Part shown: one piece after another, positions 52,901 through 61,121 of the stretch | Layout: each line of letters begins with the position of its first letter | Position numbering within the stretch: the first letter of the stretch is position 1 | Source: Flavobacterium zepuense | Lineage (GTDB): Bacteria; Bacteroidota; Bacteroidia; Flavobacteriales; Flavobacteriaceae | Reading direction: 5' to 3' | Assembly (NCBI RefSeq): GCF_007097145.1 | Contig: NZ_VJVZ01000001.1 | Span: 496,001 to 560,000, forward strand | Length of the DNA stretch: 64,000 bases | Made by a program: the position numbers and the translations under genes | Notes under the pieces: model-generated | Databases searched by the model: none | Told to the model about the DNA's origin: nothing | What the model saw: the letters and a program-made list of their open reading frames with translations, nothing else

Positions 52901-53218
52901 CAGGTTTGTGGACAAACACAAAAATCGCTGAATTGGTATTTTAGAGAAAATAAAGAACTTATAAATCATTTACTGAAAAGAGAATTGAAGAAACAATCAG
53001 TAGGCCAAACAAGATTAGAAAAGGGAGATATTAATGAATTAGAAAACATTTTAAACATTGTAAAAAACCATAAACCCATTAAATTTAGAATATTTATTGT
53101 TCAACCAGGTTTTTCGAAACAACATGTTTCTAACTCTATCTTGGATTTATTAGCGGTCACTGCAAACCATTTGAAAATCATGGCCAACATCGATTTGAAA
53201 GTCATATCAAGCGAATAA
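49997..53218 (+). CDS. Solitary SF2 helicase with C-terminal nuclease-like domain, putative defence protein
   Basis: A 1073-residue protein. The helicase core spans about 125-480: LPTGTGKTE (Walker A, 149-157), DEAHH (260-264), QFTATPF (motif III), VCVDMLGEGFDLPEL (motif V) and QFAGRFTR (motif VI, 438-445). A region of about 350 residues with no motif I know follows. The last 180 residues contain GEIADIV (930-936), VDLYHLKF (947-954) and NNLYQVCGQTQKSLNWYF. The layout D934, then a strand ending in HLK with K953, suggests a divergent PD-(D/E)XK nuclease. The gene is far more AT-rich than its neighbours and stands between two housekeeping-type genes, suggesting transfer. A single-gene anti-phage or restriction role is inferred, not shown. 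Confidence 0.85.
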   Translation: MMIELPALRIEEKFHGNNIVHLIDNKLILESYTVSRSRSQVNIEANGLTYIIIKNKDITPDGDYILLSKRLPSQEDINNNILHIKQWIKHPKLSSYLPQDIVNNWNGCFNFKEEDLAENIRGLRKPQIGAIHKILGHFTNADDIGTIVLPTGTGKTETMLSVLIANKCSKLLITVPSDSLRTQLANKFISLGLLKQNGNVSNDTINPIVGILNKKFSDANHLNSFFQKCNVIVSTMDIVSGSFHEEKIVMSDLCSHLFIDEAHHSKATEWNKLISYFDKNKVIQFTATPFRNDGKILDGKIIYNFSLKDAQDQGYFKEIDFLPIREYDRTLADIKIADKAVEKLRADIANGYNHILMARCLNHKRAERVFSIYSQFPDLEPVLIHSKIPNLNVVREDIVNKKHRIIVCVDMLGEGFDLPELKIAAFHDIRKSLPITLQFAGRFTRTSRDSNLGNASFIANLVQDGINDELSLLYSKDSNWNTILPSLSLQATQQQVDLQTFLHGFSDLEESKIPFQNISPPFSTVVYKKESNTWFPNNFEAGISNYDQYDHKFFSLNRENKTLVILLGSRHNVNWGTFSDIYNIEWDIFIIHWDTVQNLLFIHSSEKNGNYEKLASAVTDNDATLLSGINVFRVFYEVKRLMLYNVGLRRGQGKDISFQSYYGGNIRASLSSADINSNIKNNIFGVGHRDGEKISIGCSRKGRIWSYLRGNMQELTVWFKDIGKKLIDESIDPNEVLKGTLEPKKISTRPLFFPYYVDWAPLMYKEIESRFEFQISGDKFDLANCELALVNPTDNGELKFSLSTENSDILFKINLTDEDFAIEKLSNVLCRVTYGNKTIDATEFFHQFPPRIGFVNNSILDGDEYIEFNEDILRFPKENISTISWDGVDLNRESIGFHPRVLTSIQYAFVTYLKNDNNKFDIIYNDDNKGEIADIVAIKNNINEIEVDLYHLKFAINGVVSNDINNLYQVCGQTQKSLNWYFRENKELINHLLKRELKKQSVGQTRLEKGDINELENILNIVKNHKPIKFRIFIVQPGFSKQHVSNSILDLLAVTANHLKIMANIDLKVISSE

Positions 53219-53246
53219 TTGTAATGCATTGATAATAAAACACTTA

Positions 53247-53288
53247 TAAACCCGATATCACAGAGTACAATTCCAATTATCGGGTTTA
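53247..53288 (+). terminator. Possible terminator of the helicase gene
   Basis: TAAACCCGATA and TATCGGGTTTA are perfectly complementary over 11 bases with a 20-base loop, 28 bases after the stop codon. The T run is missing (AAAATAAAC follows), so termination is uncertain. Confidence 0.4.
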
Positions 53289-53323
53289 AAAATAAACAAA
53301 AGCTCTAAAATCGATAGCACGGT

Positions 53324-53419
53324 CGCATCTCCCAAAAAAAACAATAGACAACTCGCAACTGGCAACCCGCAACCCTCCAAAACCCGCAACTCCCAACCCA
53401 AAACCCGCAACAAAAAACA
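53324..53419. repeat. GCAACCC-type low-complexity repeat
   Basis: About a dozen near-tandem words of the form CGCAACT, GGCAACC, CGCAACC, CTCCCAAC occur without a fixed period, giving one strand almost free of G runs and T. It fills the gap between the helicase gene and the thrS promoter. Confidence 0.65.
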
Positions 53420-53444
53420 AGCAAAATTTTGCCTGTAAATGCCC

Positions 53445-53475
53445 TTGTTTGTGTAGGGTTAATAGCGTATCTTTG
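53445..53475 (+). promoter_or_regulatory. Promoter of thrS
   Basis: TTG at 53445-53447 and TATCTTTG at 53468-53475, spaced 20 bases, match the consensus; the thrS ATG follows 20 bases later. Confidence 0.8.
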
Positions 53476-53495
53476 CACACTATAAATTTTTAATA

Positions 53496-55448
53496 ATGAT
53501 AAATATTACATTGCCGGACGGTTCGGTTAAACAGTTTGACTCTGGGGTTACTCCCCATGACGTTGCCATGAGCATTAGTGAAGGATTAGCAAGAAACGTG
53601 ATTTCTGCATCTTTTAATGGTACCACAGTTGAAACGAAAACCCCACTTACTACCGACGGCGCTTTAGTACTATTTACCTGGAACGATAAAGAGGGCAAAA
53701 AAGCATTTTGGCACAGCAGTTCGCACGTTTTGGCACAGGCCCTTCAGGAGCTGTACCCGGGCGTTAAGCTAACTATTGGCCCCGCGATTGAAAATGGTTT
53801 TTATTACGACGTTGATTTTGGCGACAACGTAATTACCGATAAAGATTTTAAAGCTATTGAAGACCGTGTGCTGGAAATTGCCCGCGGAAAATATGAATTC
53901 ACCATGCGATCGGCCTCTAAGGCTGAGGCGCTTGCTATGTACAAGGCCGAAAACAATCCTTATAAAGTAGAGTTGATCGAGAACCTTGAAGATGGTACTA
54001 TCACCTTCTGCGACCACGCTACCTTTACCGATCTTTGCCGCGGTGGGCACATACCTAACACCGGTATCATCAAAGCAATGAAGGTTATGAGCGTTGCCGG
54101 TGCCTACTGGCGCGGTGACGAAAAGAACAAGCAGCTTACCCGCGTGTACGGTATTACCTTCCCTAAACAAAAGGACTTAACCGAATACCTGGAGCTTTTG
54201 GAAGAAGCTAAACGCCGCGATCACCGTAAGTTGGGCAAGGAGCTTGACTTGTTTGCGTTTTCGCAAAAAGTGGGTCAGGGCCTTCCGTTATGGCTGCCTA
54301 AGGGTGCTGCACTTCGCGACCGCCTGGAGCAGTTCTTGAAAAAAGCACAAAAGAAAGCCGGGTATGAGCAGGTGGTTACACCGCACATAGGCCAGAAAGA
54401 ATTATATGTAACATCAGGCCACTATGCTAAATACGGCGCTGATAGTTTTCAGCCCATCCATACCCCTAACGAGGGCGAGGAGTTTTTGCTAAAGCCAATG
54501 AACTGTCCGCACCACTGCGAAATTTACAATACCAAGCCGTGGTCTTATAAAGACCTGCCTAAACGTTATGCCGAGTTTGGTACCGTTTACCGTTATGAGC
54601 AAAGTGGTGAGCTTCACGGGCTTACCCGCGTTCGTGGGTTTACTCAGGATGATGCGCACATTTTTTGTACGCCCGATCAGTTAGACGAAGAGTTTAAAAA
54701 AGTGATCGACCTTGTACTGTATGTATTTGGCTCGCTTGGTTTTGATAACTTTAGTGCACAGGTATCGCTTCGCGACAAAGAAAACCGCGATAAATACATA
54801 GGGAGCGACGAAAACTGGGAAAAAGCAGAGAATGCCATTATTAACGCTGCCCGCGATAAAGGCCTCAACACAGTGGTAGAGTATGGCGAAGCGGCTTTTT
54901 ACGGCCCTAAGTTAGACTTTATGGTTAAGGATGCCCTGGGCCGCCAATGGCAGCTGGGTACCATTCAGGTAGATTATAACCTGCCGGAGCGTTTTGATTT
55001 AACATACAAAGGCTCTGATAACGAGCTGCACCGCCCGGTAATGATTCACCGTGCACCGTTTGGTTCTATGGAGCGCTTTATAGCGATTTTGCTGGAAAAC
55101 ACAGCCGGAAACTTTCCGCTTTGGCTAATGCCGGAGCAGGCTATCATACTGTCTCTTAGTGAGAAATATGAAAATTATGCTAAAAAAGTTTTACAGTTGC
55201 TGGAAAATCACGAAATTCGCGCCACAATTGATAACCGAAACGAAACAATAGGCAAAAAAATCAGGGAAGCCGAAGTGCAAAAAACCCCGTTTATGCTTAT
55301 TGTGGGTGAGGAAGAAGAGAAAAATGGTACGATTTCTGTACGTCGTCATGGCGATGCAGGTAAGAGCAACCAAAACATGACCGTTGAAGAATTTGCTGTA
55401 CTTGTACAGGAAGAAATAGACAAAACATTAAAAACATTTCAAGTTTAA
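53496..55448 (+). CDS. thrS: Threonine-tRNA ligase
   Basis: A 650-residue class II synthetase that charges tRNA-Thr. The N-terminal TGS domain covers about 1-60. The editing (SAD) domain has HSSSH at 73-77 and the Cys-containing [10 protein letters not shown] near 185. The catalytic core includes the zinc-binding [10 protein letters not shown] motif near 330, [25 protein letters not shown] (motif 2) and [11 protein letters not shown] (motif 3). The anticodon-binding domain forms the last 100 residues ([15 protein letters not shown]). Length is normal. It is the first gene of the thrS-infC-rpmI-rplT cluster. Confidence 0.98.
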   Translation: MINITLPDGSVKQFDSGVTPHDVAMSISEGLARNVISASFNGTTVETKTPLTTDGALVLFTWNDKEGKKAFWHSSSHVLAQALQELYPGVKLTIGPAIENGFYYDVDFGDNVITDKDFKAIEDRVLEIARGKYEFTMRSASKAEALAMYKAENNPYKVELIENLEDGTITFCDHATFTDLCRGGHIPNTGIIKAMKVMSVAGAYWRGDEKNKQLTRVYGITFPKQKDLTEYLELLEEAKRRDHRKLGKELDLFAFSQKVGQGLPLWLPKGAALRDRLEQFLKKAQKKAGYEQVVTPHIGQKELYVTSGHYAKYGADSFQPIHTPNEGEEFLLKPMNCPHHCEIYNTKPWSYKDLPKRYAEFGTVYRYEQSGELHGLTRVRGFTQDDAHIFCTPDQLDEEFKKVIDLVLYVFGSLGFDNFSAQVSLRDKENRDKYIGSDENWEKAENAIINAARDKGLNTVVEYGEAAFYGPKLDFMVKDALGRQWQLGTIQVDYNLPERFDLTYKGSDNELHRPVMIHRAPFGSMERFIAILLENTAGNFPLWLMPEQAIILSLSEKYENYAKKVLQLLENHEIRATIDNRNETIGKKIREAEVQKTPFMLIVGEEEEKNGTISVRRHGDAGKSNQNMTVEEFAVLVQEEIDKTLKTFQV

Positions 55449-55465
55449 CTTAAAATTTTAAAGCC

Positions 55466-56023
55466 ATAGCTATAAGAAACAACAGAGGCTTTCAGCCTCG
55501 AGTAGAAAAAAAAGATGCGCACAGGACTAACAATGCCATCCGCGTACCCGAAGTAAGGCTTGTGGGAGAAAACGTAGAGCCCGGAGTTTACAAAACTTCG
55601 CAGGCACTGCAAATGGCAGAAGGATTTGAGCTGGACCTTGTGGAGATCTCTCCCAATGCCGAGCCGCCTGTTTGCAAAATCATGGATTACAAAAAGTTTC
55701 TTTACGAGCAAAAGAAAAGAGACAAGATGCTTAAGGCAAAGTCTACTCAAATTGTGGTTAAAGAAATTCGTTTTGGCCCTCAGACCGATGAGCACGATTA
55801 CGACTTTAAACGTAAAAATGCAGAGAAATTCCTTAAAGAAGGCTCTAAGCTAAAAGCTTTTGTATTCTTTAAAGGACGCTCTATCATCTATAAAGAGCAA
55901 GGCCAGATATTATTGCTAAAACTTGCTACTGATCTTGAAGAGTGGGGCAAAGTAGAGGCAATGCCGGTTCTTGAGGGTAAAAGGATGATTATGTTCATTG
56001 CCCCTAAGAAAAAGAAAGCATAA
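55466..56023 (+). CDS. infC: Translation initiation factor IF-3 with ATA start codon
   Basis: A 185-residue IF-3 of full length if read from the ATA at 55466. The frame from there encodes [19 protein letters not shown] and then [20 protein letters not shown], the conserved IF-3 N-terminus. The stop at 55451 and the lack of any ATG, GTG or TTG before 55562 leave ATA (55466, or a second ATA at 55472) as the only good start. Starting at the GTG at 55562 would remove 32 conserved residues. Rare start codons are known in infC, where IF-3 rejects non-canonical codons and so represses its own synthesis. It begins 17 bases after thrS. Confidence 0.95.
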   Translation: MAIRNNRGFQPRVEKKDAHRTNNAIRVPEVRLVGENVEPGVYKTSQALQMAEGFELDLVEISPNAEPPVCKIMDYKKFLYEQKKRDKMLKAKSTQIVVKEIRFGPQTDEHDYDFKRKNAEKFLKEGSKLKAFVFFKGRSIIYKEQGQILLLKLATDLEEWGKVEAMPVLEGKRMIMFIAPKKKKA

Positions 56024-56029
56024 CAGAGA

Positions 56030-56116
56030 TTGCAAAGTCTTTAAAGTCTAAGGTCTTAAAGTTAAAAGTCCCACAGCGGGCCTGCCACTTTACGACTTTA
56101 GACTTTATGACTAAAA
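56030..56116. repeat. AAAGTCTTT-word repeat with folding arms between infC and rpmI
   Basis: The 131-base gap contains several copies of AAAGTCT/GACTTTA words. TAAAGTCTAA (56042-56051) is complementary to TTAGACTTTA (56098-56107), and CCCACAGCGGG sits in the loop. It might form a leader structure for rpmI-rplT, or simply be one of the word-repeat patches. Confidence 0.5.
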
Positions 56117-56154
56117 ATAAAAGTAAGTAAGAATAAATTAAATACAGGAAGAAA

Positions 56155-56352
56155 ATGCCTAAAATGAAAACCAAATCCAGCGCCAAGAAACGTTTTAAAG
56201 TTACTGGCTCAGGAAAGATTAAAAGAAAACACGCTTTTAAAAGTCACATCCTGACTAAAAAATCTAAAAAGCGTAAATTAGCTCTAACACACTCTACATT
56301 GGTACACCCAACAGATGAGAAGAGCGTTAAACAGCAATTAAGGATTATATAA
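56155..56352 (+). CDS. rpmI: 50S ribosomal protein L35
   Basis: A 65-residue, very basic protein starting [20 protein letters not shown] with [14 protein letters not shown] and [11 protein letters not shown], all conserved L35 segments. It is part of the large ribosomal subunit. It lies between infC and rplT as in most bacteria, in the same direction. Confidence 0.98.
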   Translation: MPKMKTKSSAKKRFKVTGSGKIKRKHAFKSHILTKKSKKRKLALTHSTLVHPTDEKSVKQQLRII

Positions 56353-56362
56353 TTCTTTACCC

Positions 56363-56387
56363 TTAACCGGGAAGCTGTTTCGGTTAA
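56363..56387 (+). promoter_or_regulatory. Hairpin between rpmI and rplT
   Basis: TTAACCG (56363-56369) pairs with CGGTTAA (56381-56387). The 113-base gap is long for this gene pair and may hold a control site for L20, which represses its own operon in other bacteria. No L20 leader family can be named by eye. Confidence 0.4.
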
Positions 56388-56465
56388 AACAAATTAATAA
56401 CCCTGGAGTACGGCCAATAAGTCTTTGCAAAATGCAGAGCGCCTGCTACAAAACACATTAAAATT

Positions 56466-56810
56466 ATGCCAAGATCAGTAAATTCAGTAGCTTCAAGAGC
56501 CCGAAGAAAAAAGGTAATGAAGCAAGCCAAAGGTTTCTTTGGAAGACGTAAAAACGTTTGGACAGTAGCCAAAAATGCGGTAGAAAAAGCAATGGTTTAT
56601 GCTTACCGCGATAGAAAACAAAAAAAGAGAAACTTCCGTGCTTTATGGATCATGCGTATCAACGCTGGTGCAAGGCAGTATGGTATGAGCTACTCTCAGT
56701 TTATGGGTAAAGTTAAAGCTGCAAACATCGAATTGAACCGTAAAGTTCTTGCCGATCTTGCTGCTAACCACCCTACAGCTTTTGAAGCTATCGTAAACCA
56801 GGTTAAATAA
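56466..56810 (+). CDS. rplT: 50S ribosomal protein L20
   Basis: A 114-residue protein that binds 23S rRNA early in assembly. It begins [30 protein letters not shown] and continues with [38 protein letters not shown], typical of L20. It is the last gene of the cluster and is followed by a strong terminator. Confidence 0.98.
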   Translation: MPRSVNSVASRARRKKVMKQAKGFFGRRKNVWTVAKNAVEKAMVYAYRDRKQKKRNFRALWIMRINAGARQYGMSYSQFMGKVKAANIELNRKVLADLAANHPTAFEAIVNQVK

Positions 56811-56856
56811 AAAAACGTTCGTCAAACAATATATTTATATCTTACTTACATAAAAT

Positions 56857-56885
56857 AACCCGCTTAGCAATAAGCGGGTTTTTTG
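56857..56885 (+). terminator. Terminator of the thrS-infC-rpmI-rplT cluster
   Basis: AACCCGCTTA and TAAGCGGGTT form a 10-base perfect stem with GCAA loop, followed by T residues. Confidence 0.94.
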
Positions 56886-56974
56886 TTGATTACATTTTTT
56901 GATTTATAAGAAGATTTAAGGACTGGAGTTAATATTTATAATGATCCGTTAACATGTAAAACAATTATAGTTTT

Positions 56975-56982
56975 TAACTTTG
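56975..56982 (+). promoter_or_regulatory. -7 element for alkaline phosphatase
   Basis: TAACTTTG, 18 bases before the ATG at 57001; no clear -33 element. Confidence 0.55.
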
Positions 56983-57000
56983 GGCAAACTATAATTACTA

Positions 57001-58419
57001 ATGAACAGGAGAAAGTTTTTCCGCAACGGGTCGCTTTTTACTTTAGGCGCAGGCCTGCTTAACCCTTTTGAGGGCAGTGCCGCGATTTTAAATGCTACCG
57101 ACCTAAACAAGAATAAAAAAGCAAAGAACATAATCTTTATGGTTAGCGATGGTATGAGCACCGGCACGCTTAACATGGCCGACCTGTATCTTAACCGCAA
57201 AAATGGTAAAGGCTCTAACTGGCTTCAGTTGTATAAAGACCAAAAAGTTACGCATGCCCTTATGGATACCGCTTCGGCCAGCTCTATAGTAACCGATTCA
57301 TCGGCAGGGAGTTCATCTTGGGGTGGCGGTGTTCGTGTAAAAAACGGCGTGCTCAACATAGGCCCTAACGGCGAAAAGCACATGCCCATATGGCAAAAGT
57401 TTAAAAAGGCAGGCAAGATGGCGGGCTGCGTTACTACAGTACCCATTACCCACGCTACGCCGGCAGGCTTTTGTGTAACTAACGACAGCCGTAACGCGCA
57501 GGAAGACATTGCCCAGGACTATCTGGCCCTTGGTTTTGATATTATGATGGGCGGCGGCGATAAATATTTTAATGCACAATCCCGCAAAGATAAAACCGAT
57601 ATGTATGCCGCCTACAAGGCTAAAGGGTGGCAAGTGGTTAAAACAAGGCAGGAAATGCTATCATCTACTGCCAATAAGCCGGTTTTAGGTGTTTTTGGCG
57701 AAGATGCCCTACCCTATAGCATCGACCGTAAAAACGATGCAGCGCTGGAAAGTGCTACCCCTACCCTTGCCGAAATGGCTCAAAAAGCTATCGACCACAT
57801 GATAGGCAGCAAGAACGGTTTTGTATTGCAAATAGAGGGCGGTAAGGTAGACTGGGGCGCACACGCTAACGATGTTGGCGCTTTGCTATACGATCAGGTG
57901 GCTTTTGATGAAGCCGTTAAGGTAGCCATAGATTTTGCCGAAAAAGACAAAGAAACGCTTGTAATTATTACTACCGATCATGGTAACGCCAACCCCGGCA
58001 TTATATACGGTAAAGATGCCAATGATAATTTTGACAGCATCCAGAAATATACCCATACTAACGAGTGGATACTAAATACCATTAAGCCTGATTTTACCGT
58101 TGCTAAAGTGCGCGAACTGGTGGAAATGGCTAACGGCAAAACACTATCCGAAGAGGATGCTAAAACCGTTTTAAGTTATTATGACGGGCTTCATAAAGAC
58201 GAGGGCGGACTCTATAATTATAAAAAAGTTCCGTTTAAGGCATTTGCCCAAATTCAGCAAAAAAACAATTCGATTGGGTGGATAAGCATGGAGCATAGCG
58301 CTGATTATGTTAACCTTGCCATGTTTGGCCCCGGCAGCGAATTGCTTAAGCCTTTTGTAAAAAACACCGATTTGCATTACCTGATGCTACAGGCAGCAGA
58401 GGTTGAAAACAAATTTTAA
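57001..58419 (+). CDS. Alkaline phosphatase with Tat-like signal
   Basis: A 472-residue phosphomonoesterase. The N-terminus MNRRKFFRNGSLFTLGAGLL carries RRKFF before a mild hydrophobic stretch, a Tat-type signal, so it would be exported folded with its metals. The PhoA-family core shows MVSDGMS (first metal Asp), VTDSSAGSS with nucleophile S100, VTTVPITHATPAGF, and QIEGGKVDWGAHAND and TTDHGN with further metal ligands. It releases phosphate from organic esters, probably in the periplasm. It is monocistronic with promoter and terminator; no Pho-box can be recognised. Confidence 0.93.
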   Translation: MNRRKFFRNGSLFTLGAGLLNPFEGSAAILNATDLNKNKKAKNIIFMVSDGMSTGTLNMADLYLNRKNGKGSNWLQLYKDQKVTHALMDTASASSIVTDSSAGSSSWGGGVRVKNGVLNIGPNGEKHMPIWQKFKKAGKMAGCVTTVPITHATPAGFCVTNDSRNAQEDIAQDYLALGFDIMMGGGDKYFNAQSRKDKTDMYAAYKAKGWQVVKTRQEMLSSTANKPVLGVFGEDALPYSIDRKNDAALESATPTLAEMAQKAIDHMIGSKNGFVLQIEGGKVDWGAHANDVGALLYDQVAFDEAVKVAIDFAEKDKETLVIITTDHGNANPGIIYGKDANDNFDSIQKYTHTNEWILNTIKPDFTVAKVRELVEMANGKTLSEEDAKTVLSYYDGLHKDEGGLYNYKKVPFKAFAQIQQKNNSIGWISMEHSADYVNLAMFGPGSELLKPFVKNTDLHYLMLQAAEVENKF

Positions 58420-58443
58420 ACAGCAAACCTAAAATATTTTGAG

Positions 58444-58470
58444 GCACCTGTACATCAGGTGCTTTTTTTA
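58444..58470 (+). terminator. Terminator of alkaline phosphatase
   Basis: GCACCTG and CAGGTGC form a 7-base stem with TACAT loop and a T7 tail, 25 bases after the stop codon. Confidence 0.93.
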
Positions 58471-58494
58471 TATCTTGTGGTCAAATTACTATAA

Positions 58495-59508
58495 ATGAAA
58501 TTGGTTCTCTTATCATTGGCCCTAATTGTGGCTTTCGCTTCCTGCAAAGGTCAGTCACTAAAAAAACCCATAGCATTTACAGAAAAGGTTAGCAAGCTGC
58601 CGGACAGTATTAAGGCAGACGGCATCACCATATATTTTGCCTTTAAAAACCAGATATTGGCCCACCAAAATGGTAAATACGACAGCCTGACCATTATTAA
58701 TAAAGTCTACAAACCGCATCAGGCGTTATGGGATAATTGCTACGGGATGATCTTTGGCGATGAAAATGCTTCTAAATTTAATACGGTCAATGGCATGGTA
58801 GAGTGGAATAAAACGTTGTACCCTCAAAACAAAAAGTTTTTAGACGAACGGGCAGCTATAATCATGGCGCTAAACCTCGATTCACTTCTTACCACTAACC
58901 TCAAAAAATTCAGCGCACTGGTTCCGTATAAGCCTGCGGCAAAAATGAGTATCTTATTTACTCCCATTCAGGGTATAGGGTTTGGGGGCTGCGAAGCCGA
59001 CGAGTTTGCCTTAGAGCTCAACAACACCGATTATGATATAAAGTATGCGATTGAAAAAGGTATTCCGCATGAGTTAAACCACCTGGCGTATGAGCCTCAC
59101 CGCAAAAAAGACCCGCTTACTAACACAGCATTGGCACAAACCATAGATGAAGGCTTCGCCTGCTATTTTACACGCGTATTTTTTGATAACACGATTACTC
59201 CCGAAGAAGCGGTAGAGAATATGACGAAGGCAGACTGGGATTGGTACATGCAGCACGAAAAGGAAATCTTTACCAAATGCCTGCCCTATTTTATGGATGA
59301 AAGCGGAGATAACCCATTACTTCGAAACGAGAAGTTTAAATTATTCCCCGATGCACCCCAATCACTTAATTACTGGCTGGGGTACAGGATAATCGACTTT
59401 TATGTGCAGAAGCATGGCAAAGATTCATGGAAGGACATTTACACAATGCCTATTAAAGAGGTATATGAAAAAAGCGGTTATAAGGAGTATATCAACACAT
59501 TAAAATAA
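58495..59508 (+). CDS. DUF2268-like putative Zn-dependent protease lipoprotein
   Basis: A 337-residue lipoprotein with lipobox AFASC (Cys17) followed by KGQSLK, so probably periplasm-facing. The mature part carries HELNH at 192-196, an HExxH zinc motif, preceded by a Gly-rich strand GIGFGGCEADEFALELN and followed by TIDEGFACYFTRVFF, whose Glu may be the third metal ligand. This matches the DUF2268 predicted Zn-dependent protease group. No substrate can be proposed. It is followed 4 bases later by a YiiX-like hydrolase gene, so they form a two-gene operon. Confidence 0.82.
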   Translation: MKLVLLSLALIVAFASCKGQSLKKPIAFTEKVSKLPDSIKADGITIYFAFKNQILAHQNGKYDSLTIINKVYKPHQALWDNCYGMIFGDENASKFNTVNGMVEWNKTLYPQNKKFLDERAAIIMALNLDSLLTTNLKKFSALVPYKPAAKMSILFTPIQGIGFGGCEADEFALELNNTDYDIKYAIEKGIPHELNHLAYEPHRKKDPLTNTALAQTIDEGFACYFTRVFFDNTITPEEAVENMTKADWDWYMQHEKEIFTKCLPYFMDESGDNPLLRNEKFKLFPDAPQSLNYWLGYRIIDFYVQKHGKDSWKDIYTMPIKEVYEKSGYKEYINTLK

Positions 59509-59512
59509 CACC

Positions 59513-60130
59513 ATGAAAGTTTCAATATTCTTACTGGTTATTTATTGCCTGATTGGCTGTAAGCAAGCACCGGCGTTAGATACAACGGCGCTACATAATG
59601 GCGACCTTATCTTCCAAACCTCAACATCGGCGCAAAGCCAGGCCATACAACTGGCTACCAAAAGTAAGTACTCGCATTGCGGAATTGTATATAAAGAGGG
59701 TAACGATTATTTTGTTTTTGAAGCCATACAGCCCGTTAAAGCTACACCGCTAAACCAATGGATAGCACGTGGTAAAGACGGTCACTACGTTGTAAAGCGC
59801 CTTAAAGATGCTGATAAAACACTTACTGAAGCCACCCTACAAAAAATGAAGGTCGTAGGCAAAACCTTTGCAGATAAAGACTACGACCTGTATTTTGAAT
59901 GGAGCGATGATAAGATTTATTGCTCTGAACTGATATGGAAAATCTATAAAGAAGGCGCGGGTGTAGCAATTGGACACCTGCAAACCCTTGGCGAATTTGA
60001 CCTTTCGCATCCGGCAGTACAGCAAAAACTCAAGGAGCGTTACGGCAACAACATCCCAAAAAATGAAAAGGTAATATCGCCTGCTGCAATGTTTAACAGC
60101 GACTTGCTGATAACTGTTGTAGAAGAGTAA
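59513..60130 (+). CDS. YiiX-like NlpC/P60-superfamily cysteine hydrolase lipoprotein
   Basis: A 205-residue lipoprotein (lipobox CLIGC, Cys16). It is of the permuted YiiX/YebB type: LHNGDLIFQTS, then SHCGIVY with His55, then DKIYCSELIWK with the probable nucleophile C137. In this permuted group the His precedes the Cys, the reverse of ordinary NlpC/P60. Such enzymes are thought to cleave amide or ester bonds in peptides or lipids of the envelope. It is the second gene of an operon with the DUF2268 lipoprotein. Confidence 0.88.
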   Translation: MKVSIFLLVIYCLIGCKQAPALDTTALHNGDLIFQTSTSAQSQAIQLATKSKYSHCGIVYKEGNDYFVFEAIQPVKATPLNQWIARGKDGHYVVKRLKDADKTLTEATLQKMKVVGKTFADKDYDLYFEWSDDKIYCSELIWKIYKEGAGVAIGHLQTLGEFDLSHPAVQQKLKERYGNNIPKNEKVISPAAMFNSDLLITVVEE

Positions 60131-60145
60131 CTCCTAACCCTAAAC

Positions 60146-61084
60146 TCACAATGCAGGTACCTCCTGCTTAGCCGCTTCAAAGTCGGCAATAATTTCGCGT
60201 AAAATATCTCCTGCCGGTTTAATGTCGTTTATAAGTCCAGCAATCTGGCCTATCTCAAGCTCACCTTCTTCAAGGTCGCCTTCAAACATACCTTTTTTAG
60301 CGCGGGCACGCCCTAAGAGCGCTTTAAGGTCATCCGGTGTGGGCGATGTTGCATATAACGCAACCACATCATGAAAGAACTTATTTTTAATCAGGCGCAC
60401 CGGGGCGAGTTCTTTTAGCGTTACGTGGGTATCGCCATCTTGCGCATTAACAATTGCCTGCTTAAACTTTTCATGTGATGACGACTCTACCGAAGCTGCA
60501 AACCTGCTCCCTATCTGCACGCCATCAGCACCCAGCACCATCGCCGCCAGCATGCCCCTGCCGGTAGCAATACCACCAGCAGCAATAAGCGGAACCGTAA
60601 GCTTTTCTTTAACCATAGGTATCAGGGTAAAGGTGGTGGTTTCCTCGCGGCCGTTGTGCCCACCGGCTTCAAACCCCTCGGCCACTACGGCATCTACGCC
60701 GGCCTCCTGGGCCTTTAGGGCAAATTTAACGCTGCTAACCACATGCACCACGGTAATACCTTTTTCTTTTAAAAAGGAGGTCCACGTTTTAGGGTTCCCC
60801 GCCGATGTAAATACAATTTTCACCCCCTCATCAACAATAATCTGCATTATTTCTTCAATGTTGGGGTACAGCATGGGTACGTTAACCCCAAAAGGTTTAT
60901 CGGTTGCTTTTTTACATTTTTGTATGTGTTCCCTTAACACATCAGGGTACATAGAGCCGGCACCAATAATGCCCAGCCCGCCCGCGTTGCTCACGGCACT
61001 TGCCAGTTTGTAGCCGCTGGCCCATATCATTCCGGCCTGTATAACAGGGTATTGTATATTAAAAAGTTGGGTAATTTTGTTCAT
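60146..61084 (-). CDS. Nitronate monooxygenase-like FMN enzyme
   Basis: A 312-residue TIM-barrel flavoprotein of the 2-nitropropane dioxygenase family. It opens with FNIQYPVIQAGMIWASGYKLASAVSNAGGLGIIG, the FMN-phosphate and substrate loop, then FGVNVP, EGFEAGGHNG with the catalytic His, and PLIAAGGIATGRGMLAAMVLGADGVQIGSRF, which binds FMN phosphate. Reaction: oxidative breakdown of nitronates; a role in fatty-acid metabolism (FabK-like) is possible in related proteins. It is convergent to the YiiX gene with a 15-base gap. Confidence 0.92.
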   Translation of the reverse strand: MNKITQLFNIQYPVIQAGMIWASGYKLASAVSNAGGLGIIGAGSMYPDVLREHIQKCKKATDKPFGVNVPMLYPNIEEIMQIIVDEGVKIVFTSAGNPKTWTSFLKEKGITVVHVVSSVKFALKAQEAGVDAVVAEGFEAGGHNGREETTTFTLIPMVKEKLTVPLIAAGGIATGRGMLAAMVLGADGVQIGSRFAASVESSSHEKFKQAIVNAQDGDTHVTLKELAPVRLIKNKFFHDVVALYATSPTPDDLKALLGRARAKKGMFEGDLEEGELEIGQIAGLINDIKPAGDILREIIADFEAAKQEVPAL

Positions 61085-61121
61085 CTAAAATTATATGATT
61101 GTCTAAAAAATGAAGTAGGAT

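Noticed and set aside
53324..53419. CRISPR-like array of short repeats
   Set aside because: The words are 6-8 bases long, vary freely, have no spacers of fixed length, and no cas genes are present.
49818..53495. Integrative element with attachment sites around the helicase gene
   Set aside because: I looked for matching direct repeats on both sides and found none; there is no integrase and no tRNA at the border. Only a transferred gene is suggested.
55562..56023. infC starting at the GTG at 55562
   Set aside because: It would delete a strongly conserved IF-3 N-terminal segment that is encoded in frame just upstream, where an ATA start is available.
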